Below are positions 11,990 through 21,800 of a stretch of DNA of 64,000 nucleotides, piece after piece. The position numbers were made by a program, and so were the translations under genes. The stretch is from Sesamum alatum (Eukaryota > Streptophyta > Magnoliopsida > Lamiales > Pedaliaceae): the NCBI GenBank assembly GCA_034509735.1, contig JACGWO010000003.1, positions 42,392,873 to 42,456,872 of the forward strand, given 5' to 3'. The stretch's first letter is position 1; each line of letters starts with the position of its first letter. The notes beneath the pieces are model-generated. The model saw nothing but the letters and a program-made list of their open reading frames with translations, had not been told where the DNA came from and ran no database searches.

Positions 11990-12929
11990 TGTAAACAAAT
12001 TTTCGTGTTCCTGAATTTATCGAAACAAGAAAATATTACAAATAAATTTCTTGAATTGAATTGAATATTTGTGGGTGCAAAATCTCTACTTGAAAACCTC
12101 TGATTCTTCTCTTCAAGAACGTGAGCTTGGATCTCGGCAACTTCGGAGGTGAAACTTAACGTTTTATCTCCTTTGACGTTGACTTTGACTTTGAATAACG
12201 TTAATTCGAGGGTCGTTGACTTGTTCCCGAATCAAATGCTATAAACTTGGAGATATTTGACTTGAATTTGAGATATTTCTTGGTGGATTTGAGACGTTGA
12301 TCTGCCGCCAAGGTGGACTTCTATCTTGATAACGTTAATTCGCCGGTTTTCGGACTTCTTGTCGAATCAAACGCTGACTTTAGACGATTTCCACGACGAA
12401 CGCCTTGAATCTTGCCTAGAACGCCGTGGATCTTCCTTGATTTGTGCTTGAGAGGATTTTGGGATTTCTTGAATGCTCTCTTGCTTGTGTCTTCAATTGT
12501 ATGTGTCTTTTGAATGAGTTCCAAGGACCCCTTTACATAGCTGTCAAAGAGGTAGAGTTGTGGTGAACTTGAACACTTATTTTGTATTATCTCTTTATTT
12601 TAATTTAAAGAAATAAATATATTAAATATTTGGGAAGATATGATTGGTCAATTTCGATATTATCTCTTTAAATTTTGTATTTTAACAAAGAGATAATACA
12701 AGAAATATTTGTCTTTTATTTGATTGGCCGAAACACCTCAATTTGACACGTGTCGATCATTGATTTGATGATGAATATATATTAAAATATCAATTAATTT
12801 AACTATTTATATTTAGAATTAATTTAGTGAATTCCCAAATATAACTAGAAAAATAGAATACAATTGATTAAATAATATATATTTTTCATTTGTAGTCATT
12901 TGATTCGGTGCAAAAATAATTTATCTACA
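11990..12929 (-). repeat. 5' LTR of the retrotransposon
   Basis: 940 bp bounded by TG at 11990 and CA at 12928-12929, followed by the target duplication gttat. Roughly the first 600 bp match the 3' LTR. The outer 340 bp have no counterpart because the other LTR is truncated, so the outer border rests on the CA end and the matching 5-bp duplication. Confidence 0.65.
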
Positions 12930-12934
12930 GTTAT

Positions 12935-13211
12935 ATGTAAAAATTGATGGGACGGTATCACAAATCGGTGTTTGTGAGTGTAGACGACTTTTCTTTTTTT
13001 TTTATATCAGTCGTCGTAACATGCCGTCCATGCGTGCCATAAGTAAAAATAAAATATATTAATTGGACAGTTAAGTTAAAGTAAAACCTGAAAAATTGAA
13101 TATATTAGTTATTCAATTTAATTGAAGGCATTTTTTGAACCACAAAAAAATAGTGTTGCGGTTTTAAAACCGCCATTTTGTGTCTGTAGTACTTCTTTTT
13201 TTATAATAATA
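12935..13211 (-). mobile_element. 5' part of a third Helitron-like unit (partial)
   Basis: Read on the minus strand from about 13213, the sequence runs TCTAGTATTATTATAAA and then a short palindrome (GGCGGTTTTAAAACCGC). This resembles the start of the complete Helitron-like unit at 13212-13649. Its 3' end is not seen; the LTR retrotransposon at 12929 may have interrupted it. Confidence 0.3.
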
Positions 13212-13649
13212 CTAGACACCGTGGCACGCAGTACCTGCGCGCATATTTTTTAATAATATTTTCATTTTATTAAAGCTATAATTTGTTCTTGTAATAAAAC
13301 TTTTTATTGTCTTACAATCTTACATATAAAAGCTATTCGATAATTTTTTCTAATGTGTTAATTATCAATAAATATTTTACTCAAATTAAATTAGAAATTA
13401 ATTTTTTTTTCAATATCTGTTATTTATATTTCAATCAACAATAAGCTTAAAAAAATGAGAGTAAATTTAATTTTTTTTATTACATTAATTGCATGGAATT
13501 AATTTTTTTTTAAAAAACTTGATTAAGTAGTTAATTCAATATGAGTGGGGAAGTTGAATGACGTTTTTGGTATTATAATAATTTGGTGTAGTGGTATCAA
13601 AACTACCACTTTGAGTCTATAAACCCTCTTCCCTTTATAATAGTATAGA
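13212..13649 (-). mobile_element. Short non-autonomous Helitron-like element
   Basis: On the minus strand it begins TCTATACTATTATAAAGG, as many plant Helitrons do. It ends with a hairpin (GCGCGCA-GGTAC-TGCGTGC, one mismatch), a short spacer and CTAG, fitting the 5'-TC...hairpin...CTRR-3' rule. The base before TC is A and the base after CTAG is T, as expected for insertion between A and T. Length 438 bp, no coding capacity. It abuts another Helitron-like 3' end at 13650. Confidence 0.5.
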
Positions 13650-13960
13650 TTAGATACGGTAGCACGTAGTACCTATGCGCATAACTTATAGTAATACTTT
13701 TATTTTATTGAACAATACATATTATATATTGATACCGATGACTATATATACATTCAAACCAAATACTAATATGTGCATATTTTACACTTAAATATTAAAC
13801 CTTTTAAAATATAAGTTACTTATACACGCATTAAAACTACAAACTATTTTATTTCATAATTTACAAACAAATTATGTTTATATATTATGTGTGGGTATAA
13901 ATAAAATATACACATATAGTTTTAATATATGTAAAATTGTATAATAAAAGTACTAAAATA
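13650..13960 (-). mobile_element. Second Helitron-like unit, 3' end adjoining the first
   Basis: On the minus strand this ends with a similar hairpin (GCGCATA-GGTAC-TACGTGC), a spacer and CTAA at 13653-13650. The next base begins the TC of the unit at 13649-13212. Its 5' start was not located; 13960 is a nominal limit. Confidence 0.35.
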
Positions 13961-14123
13961 TACCCCAAATGCGGCAGTCTCGAGTTTGATGTCAGTTGAT
14001 ATTTTATTGATTCCAAATTTTATAGTTGTAAAAAGAATATTTGAGCGTGGGATCGTATCAATCAAGGGAGTTAGATTCAATCTCCTATCCGATCAAGAAC
14101 AAAGGTTACAAAGCTATCAAGTG

Positions 14124-14386
14124 AGATTTTTTGGTCATCTGATTAAGGTTGAGATTCCATGATTTTAGAGGTCATGGGTTTGAACCCTATCCATGTATAA
14201 GATGATAGTCTACTGTATACTGTAATAGTACAGAGTTGTTTAGATTTAATTTATGTGATATTATTAATCAATGTATGATTGTTGTAATTATCTCTATCAA
14301 AGATTGATAATCGACAGGACTGATTGTAATCGATTTAGTTCAATTAATAATATTCATTCACTAAAAAAAAAAAAGAAAAGAAAAGA
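14124..14386 (+). mobile_element. tRNA-derived SINE with 16-bp target duplication
   Basis: The insert has a pol III B-box-like GGTTTGAACCC at 14177-14187 and a plausible A box about 30-40 bp upstream (tggtcatctgattaagg). Its body is about 200 bp, and its A-rich tail (about 14363-14386) is partly interrupted by G. It is flanked by a perfect 16-bp direct repeat acaaagctatcaagtg at 14108-14123 and 14387-14402. Together these are the signature of LINE-mobilised SINE insertion. The perfect duplication suggests a relatively recent insertion, although the B box has drifted from GGTTCGAAnCC. Confidence 0.85.
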
Positions 14387-14485
14387 ACAAAGCTATCAAG
14401 TGGTGACTAAACATTAGAATAGCGAAGGGTTGGATAGAGCTGAATTCGAATCCAAGTGTTGGTTGAATAAGTATCATATAGTAAA

Positions 14486-14766
14486 GGGATAATTACATTT
14501 ACACCCCTGACCTATAGTCTATTTACACAAATCATTCTTGTTTTTTGCATAATTACCAAAACCATCATTGATAGCAAAAAATATGGGTAGTTTGTGTAAT
14601 AATGTCGATACTTTTGAGGGGTGTAAGTATAATTTTCTAAAAAAAATAAGGGTGGTTTGTGTAAATAATTTTTAGATTCTAATGGGGGTATGTATAATTA
14701 TTCAAAAGGCAGAAATCATTTATATAAACAGACCATAGGTTAGGGGATGTAAATGTAATTCTTTCT
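14486..14766. mobile_element. MITE family B, complete copy
   Basis: A 281-bp element with imperfect terminal inverted repeats (gggataattacattta against taaatgtaattctttct) and internal repeats of 'gtttgtgtaa'. It is flanked by a perfect 8-bp direct repeat atagtaaa at 14478-14485 and 14767-14774, which suggests hAT-type mobilisation. Relatives lie at 39479-39827 and, diverged, at 8143-8385. Confidence 0.7.
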
Positions 14767-15207
14767 ATAGTAAAATATGTAGTTAGAATCTTTATAGGTT
14801 TTTATTGGGTGAAACCTAATTAATAAAAAGAATACAGTTCAAAATCCATAGGACTATCTACTATATTGAGTTTTCTTTTTAATAAAAAAAAGTCTCTTAT
14901 CATGACTTATATATTGTGTCCAATTATGGAAAATCTTCATTAAAATATATAATTTGTTAGAAATATCAATTTGGGTCAAATTAATTTGAGAAAAAGTATA
15001 ATTTATTTCATACAAATTTATTTACTATAACATAATAATTTGCTCACAAATTTGATGCTATATTATTTTCATAATATGTTAATAATATATTTTTTTAAAA
15101 ATCTAATAAGTAAAATTAAATTCAAAATAAAAGAAGAATAAGTAATTAGGGAAATTAACTTATTTAACTTAATCTTAATATTAAGAGCAACGAAGAAATA
15201 AAAATAT

Positions 15208-15613
15208 AGGGTAAATTACAGCCACCTCCCATGAGATTTGAATTATAAATATCTCTCGAAATTTGAAAAATTACAAATACCCCATAACTTTAATGTCCCG
15301 CTAACAACGAGCCTATTCAGTTAGGTTTTCATCCAAAATTTGTGGTGAACTGATTAAAATACTTTTTTAGAATATAAGTCATAGTCTTGTATATTTTTTA
15401 GATTCTTCAAAAATATTTTTATAAACTAATATTCTCTATGGAATATTTATTTTACCCACATTCATATTTTTTAAACCTTTATCTTTTAGAAAAATGAAAA
15501 ATTCAACAAGGATAAAGTTATTTCCACATCTCCATATATGGATTACACAAATTATTTTTTCATTTGAGGGAAGTATTTATAATTATGACAAATTTCGTAG
15601 AGATAATTTGCCC
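15208..15613. mobile_element. MITE family A, complete copy
   Basis: Left end agggtaaattaca, right end gataatttgccc, with inner inverted similarity. Flanked by an 8-bp direct repeat aaaaatat (15200-15207 and 15614-15621). It ends about 210 bp upstream of the ATRX start codon and may form part of that promoter region. Confidence 0.65.
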
Positions 15614-15824
15614 AAAAATATATATAGAAGGGGGAAGGTTTTCTGAGAATTAAATACTTTTTACCGCCACGCACGATTTCACAAAATTGGAGCGATACGA
15701 CGTCGTCGTGATTTCCCCCAATTTTTTACTCTTTTGCTAAAACCCACTCGAAAATACAACTGATATATGGAATTATGTTCGTTTGTGTAAGCACTTAATT
15801 TTGATTCGGAAATTGGTTCAAGAA
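15614..15824 (+). promoter_or_regulatory. Promoter and leader region of the ATRX-like gene
   Basis: This separates the MITE from the ATG at 15825. It is GC-richer around 15660-15720 (cgccacgcacg, gacgtcgtcgtg). An upstream in-frame frame exists from 15783, but it begins with a non-ATG triplet. No clear TATA box was chosen. Confidence 0.3.
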
Positions 15825-18800
15825 ATGGTTGAAGAAAAAGAGGTAGAGAGGAAAGAGGAAGAAATTGAGGCTGTGGGGACTGATTCTTCCGACGATTCTC
15901 TGGAGGATGTTAATGAGGAGGAAGGAGAAGAACAGGAAGAACAAGAAGAAGAAGAAGAAGAAGAAGAAGAAGAGTCGCATTTTGAGGTGTGTTTCATACT
16001 CGTTTTGATCAGGGTTTCGTTTCTTTCTTTGTAATTTTTAGTTTATTCTTTCGGTTGGAAAAATGTGGGCTGTGTTGGAAGTTTTGTTAATGAAGGTTGT
16101 ACCGTCGCCACCCATTTGATCAAATTCCGTTTGTTTTGTTTCACAAGTTCTCTTTTACTTGTGGGTTTTGTCATTTGTTATTCTTTGTGTTTGTTTAAAG
16201 TTTTCTGATTGTTTCCCAGTTTTTCCTCTGTTTGTTTTTTGAGAAACTCGAAATTTTTGAATGAGATCATGTGCTTGCAAGAGAAGAAAGAAAAAAGAAT
16301 CACATTCGAGAACCTTTGCTGTGTAAATTAAATCATGTAAGATGGTGGCTTTTCCCCTCTGCTGCAGAACTCATCTGTCCGTTTCCAATTAATGTGCTTA
16401 ATCGCCTGTGTGTGCGTGTGTGTGTTTCAATTATTTCTGTTAAGGTGTGATTGAATGGCCTCTGTGTTTTCATCTTCTCGATAGTGCAGAGTAGGAGCAT
16501 ACTTAGCAGCGATTATTTTGCCTTGTTTCTGGTCATTAACTCTCTTGGTTAAATTCATTGTTTGCTCCATTCTTTTTTGGTTTTTGACTAGAGAAAATAA
16601 CCTCGAGCTGCTGTGATATGATGACCTGATGGAATAGAGTAAGTTCAAGGGACAAACTAATCAGAAAATGATGGATTGTATCTGGTGAATGTACTTTTGG
16701 GCCTGTAAGAAGTGGAATTTTTGCTACTCCTAACATTTACTGGGACGATTTTACCAATTCCTTAAAATGAAAGGAAGGGCGGTGAGGGGTGGTAGGGTCT
16801 TAACAATTTATTGATGAAGAAGGAATCAATGTATTGGAGATGAGAACAGATTAGAGAAATAGGTAAAGCAAGGATTAAGAGGACTGTAATCCACAAGTTG
16901 AATCACATTATTACAATGAAATGAGGAATCAGACATTGTATGGATTAGTTCTGATCAATATGGAATTATGTTTGCTCATGCTTATCCCGTATTTTCACTC
17001 TGATGACAATGGCTCAATTCGAATATCCATGCGGCTTTCCCTTTCTATTAAACACCAAATCCTTCATCTATGTAGTAGTATTCTATTCTTAGTAAAATAC
17101 TCTGTTCGTTCACGGCCGAGCTCAATCTACCTCCCTGTAGACCTCTTTCATTTTCTACATTTTATCTGAGTATATATGTCAGAAAATCCATATAGTCACT
17201 GCCCTAGGCATAGCTATGTTAAGTTTATGTTTTACCAACCGCATAGAGTGTTTTTACGATCTGAATAGTTTGTAGAAACTTCTCCTCCAGTCTTTCTTTA
17301 CTACTGGAGAAGAATGACCCTGTCCATTTCAATCTTGATAAGATTCATTTCTTCGAGACTATAACCTGGCTCTGGCTATTTTGTGGTGTTTTTGTCTATG
17401 TTTCAACTCATAATTTCATGGGGTTTTGTCCTTTCTTCCTGCCTTTCTTTTTTCCTGCTTCCTTTCAATCTTTATATTTGCATTTTCCCAATGGTTCTCA
17501 GGAACCCTTGACCGAGGAGGAGATAAAGAGCTCATTGCTGATCTTTTAGAAGTTGAGAGCAAAGTAATTGTTTTTTACTTATCTTTGCTTTAAAGTAAAG
17601 CAAACTTGTTCCTGTACCACTAATTTTATTTGTTAGGCTGCGGAAGCTCAAGAGGCATTGGAAGAGGAATCCCTAGTCAAAGTAGAGGCTGATGTCAGGA
17701 AAGAATTGGCTCAATCTCTGTCTGGTGATGAGGTAATCTATCCTTTCTCCTCTTCATTTATTTTGTATTTTTTGTATCTATTACCTTAAATTTTGAACTT
17801 TTGGTGGTTTGGTAGTTGGATTAAGGCTGTTACAGAAGAGATTGACAACATTGAAGGAAGAGTGGGAAGTGGGAGCTTGACAGGCTTGAGACCGAGAGTT
17901 GCTCATTTACTGGTAAGATTTTTAGATTTGTTTTTATATCCAGTGAACTAGAACTGTTGTAAAATTTTAGTTTTGTTGGTACATACATTAGTCTGTATCA
18001 TAACTTGTTGAATCCAGTTCAAAGTATTTGCTTCTTGGTTGTCGGTTTAAATACTTTGAAAATAAGGAAATAGACACTAGGATATCTACTGATGTGTAAT
18101 TCATATCCAAACATGTCTGAGGGCATCCATTTTGATTCACTTAACCTTTTATTTTGACGTGCGATTTTCATAATTTCTACTAATCTTCATGGCATTCAAC
18201 TAATAATGCCATATCAATATGAAATTAAATTTGTGATATGCCCTTTTGTTCTGTTATATTCATTTTCTCTGATCAGGAGCAACTTGATGGTGCTGGTATG
18301 AGCTCTCCAGTCTCTATAAGTGGGATCGAAAGCAAGCTCCTACTGTTTGCTGCACTGAAGCATGGAAAAAAGAGACTCACTGGGTTGGAATCAAATGCCT
18401 GTTGATTGCACTGAATCAGTTTGCACAAGCTGAAGAGTATCTCCAGATTCACAGGCCTGTGAGAAGGTTCATCCTCATTCTTCTTTACGAGTTAGTACAC
18501 GCATGGATTAGGTTTAAGTTCTGAACTTGGGATCTTAATTGTAGGGCAGGCGGCATGGCAAAGTCTTGGAGGAGGGTGCCAGTGGTTACCTGAGAAAAAG
18601 AGTTGTGACAAGTGAAAAGCAGTGTAGCTGTAAAATGATAGTATGAATGTAGATTGGATTCTTTCAGCAAAATGTGCTCTGATAGGTCATCTTTGGAGGA
18701 TCTTTCTTTCGGCAGCAAAGCACTGGCTCTGTCTACCTGGCCAGCACGCCACAACAGGCTGCTGAACTGGGCCTAAAATTTCCAGGAGTAGATGAGGTGA

Positions 18801-21800
18801 CATATTTTGGAGTTGTTTCGCCATATATCTTTGGTGACATTTGACTTTTGCCTAAAGGCTACCTGGTCGTGCCTCAAATAATTATTGTGCTGAGTTTCCA
18901 CAATACGCCCTGATTAGATGATAGAATCTGCTTCTTTCTCAAGTTCTCTATACAATTCCATATGTATCTTTCACATTAATCGTTCCTGCTACTACGAGTA
19001 ACTCCCACTTGAAACCTCCTGTTATCGAGAATGGTCTTTTTCTTAGGACGGTGCAAACATTTTCTGCATGGTTTTTCATTTACTTGAGTTGACCATTATC
19101 CTGTTATTGAATTTTTGCCACCTAAAGGCAGGCCCAGAGCTATAGGATATACATTTTTGTGGTAATATGTTAAGTGATTCCTAATTGGTTGAAGGCAGAG
19201 TTGGAAGTTTTATGAAAATAACGTTGTTTAAAATTCAAGGAAAAATTTATACAACTACTATCCCCCACAAAAAATGTGCAGAGTATTCTTGGAAAGCACA
19301 GAAGCTGGGACTGGAGCCAGCTCATCTGGAAATATATCTTTAAAGCTGGTGGAAGGTTTTTTGGAATCATTATAAATTTCCTAAAATCGTTAGTTTCTTT
19401 CTACTGGATTATTCTAAAACTTTCCTGAAAGCCTTCTTTTATGCGATAGCTTTGATTCAAAATGTTGCTGTTAGTAAAGCTTTTACATATGATAAGAGAT
19501 GTTTAAAACTTGAGCCCTCTTTTTTTTATTTGCATTACTATTGTTTATATGGCTATTTCCAGAAATGTTTTCTGTCTCAACTTCTAACTGACATGTTAGG
19601 TCAATTTGGTAGGAGAATTTAGATTCGACTGGTTGATGGATGCTTTCTAGTGACCCAGTTTATTGGCAGTATTTGCTTATTAGCAAATTGAAGGAGCATC
19701 TTGAACTCTTACTGTAAGAAACAAAAGAGGAAAACTTTTAGATAAAGGTTTAGTGAGAGTTAGTATTTTTTGCGCGGACATTGTATTCCTCCTTTACTTA
19801 CCGAAGGTCCTTTTGACTGATTAGCCAAATACCCAAGAACAAAAAAGCCATGCCCTCTCTTATCCATGCTTCATTGTAGGCATCGTGTAACAGTGTGGCC
19901 TCAAAACTGTGGATTCATTCCCAGTACCGTTTAACTTTGTTTTTCATGAGGGTTGCAGAAAGTTTCATGAAATTTTATCTTTGTAAATCGTCTTGCAACA
20001 GTTGAAGTACAATGTTAGGTAACAGATGTGTTATGTATTTCGCGGCCTATGTAACATATAATATGGCCTGAGTCCATGCGATATCTAGTAACGGTTTGAC
20101 AATTTGTATTCGCATGTTTAAGGCCCAATGGTCGATTGGAGAGGAAAGATTTGTTACTTTTAAAAAACAAAAAGTCATCCAACAAATTTAAAAAAATTTT
20201 GGATTGTCACTGAAGACTCTGCAAGCGTGACAATCCAACGGCGTGTCCTGTACTTTTACTTGTTTAAGGCACATTAACTTTGTCCTAGAGCAATATGAAA
20301 TATAGATTGCCTCCATTCATGATTATTTCATGGTACCCGGACCATTGGACATGGGGGGTAATTCCAGAAGAAGCTTACCCCTAGAATTATCAGATTTACC
20401 TTAGTTTTATTGGCATAAAATTATATTTTCCAGGATTCATATTCGTGATGGTTTATGAACGATGTATTGCTATGTTGATTTGAATTTCAATTGCCTAAGG
20501 CGGACGGGAATTCATATAATCAATGCGTTTGATGGCTGCAAGTAAGGACATGATTATGCTTTATTTGCAACAATTCTTTCCTTCAAAATTTTCAAAGGAA
20601 TCCGATATAAATTCATGTTCTTTGAAGAATTTGCTGACATGTGTCTCTTATTCCTTTCAAGTCTAAGCTCAAAAGTTGCATGTGCTGTGAATGTTAAGGA
20701 AGCCATATATGAGCTCCACAAGGGCAGCCGTCAGGCATTTTAGTTCATCAAAAACATGTATACTCAGCAGTTCTATGGGCGACTTCTTATCAATCTGAAC
20801 ATGTGTCCAGCATATAGTTAAACTTTTTTTTGCAATACGAAAAAATAATGGATATTAAAAATAGTAATATTGGTATGATTAAGAACAGGTGTGCCTGTTG
20901 CATGTTAAATTGAGATAGAACACTTTCTTGAAGCAAGCTGATAAATATTCTGGAACTGTATCAAGTTAATGAGCTAGAGAACCGTTCCATTTCTACAGAC
21001 GACATCCTTTCTGTGCATTTTGCTCTTCTTCCTTGTTCTTGTTTTTTTTTTTTCTTTTTTTCATTAGATTATCTTAGATGATTGATTAAAGAAGATTTTT
21101 ATGAAGCGGTTTAGTTGACTTTTGGTATGGGAACCTCTAAACAACTTTTCCTGTCTGAAAATTTGAAAACTCGATTTGGATTTTCCATAATAATGGTAAG
21201 TGAAATAACATACCAATTCAATTTAATTTTTGAGGTAACTAAAAAGGCTTTTTATAATTAAGGGACCACCTATTTATAGAATAAATTCCACTGTGACCAA
21301 TCAATCCTTGGGCTATAGATTCTACGGGACTTTCACTGCCATTGTAGGTAAGCAGATATATATGGATTCCTTTTTCTTTAATTTATGTGCTAATGGAGTT
21401 CTAGGAATGTTTGGTGTGTTTGCGACCCTTACAATATAATATTCTTGAGGCTTTGCTTCGCTTGCTTGTAATAGCTGGTAGGTCTGCTGTTTTCCAATTT
21501 ATATCTGTTTGTCACAGGTTAAAGAGAAGATGATGGCCAAATGCTGATCGCAGCTTCATATTCGTTTGAAACAAAGGAGGCGTAAGAAGCAGCGCAAGAG
21601 GTTTGCTTCAAGCTTCGGCTGTTTAGGTTCCCTATTTAGTTTAACCATTTTGTTACAATATCTAATTCCAAGTTTTGTATGATTTAGGTAAAAAAATGTT
21701 GATATGTTATCTTCATTTTCAGTAGAGTAATGGCATCCCCATATTTCATGATACTAGTGATTAAACTAAGCCAAGTAAAAAATAGCCTAGTCGAATAAGT

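Larger units (their letters stand above)
8832..12929 (-). mobile_element. Ty3/Gypsy-like LTR retrotransposon, pol-deleted (gag-protease only)
   Basis: A 4.1-kb element on the minus strand, with similar LTRs at 8832-9322 and 11990-12929 and gag plus protease coding remains between them. It is flanked by gttat at 8827-8831 and 12930-12934, a perfect 5-bp target duplication next to TG and CA ends. Reverse transcriptase, RNase H and integrase are absent. The interior stops just after a conserved stretch (HGLNATQVMLKKKG) that normally precedes reverse transcriptase, and runs straight into the truncated 3' LTR. A single internal deletion that took out pol and the start of the 3' LTR explains this. 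It is non-autonomous and decayed. Confidence 0.75.

Noticed and set aside
14140..14190. tRNA gene
   Set aside because: A B-box-like motif is present but there is no acceptor stem or anticodon arm, and the 16-bp duplication and A-rich tail show a SINE.
15795..15980. Phe-rich 61-residue frame on the minus strand
   Set aside because: It is the reverse reading of the poly-Glu exon 1 of ATRX.
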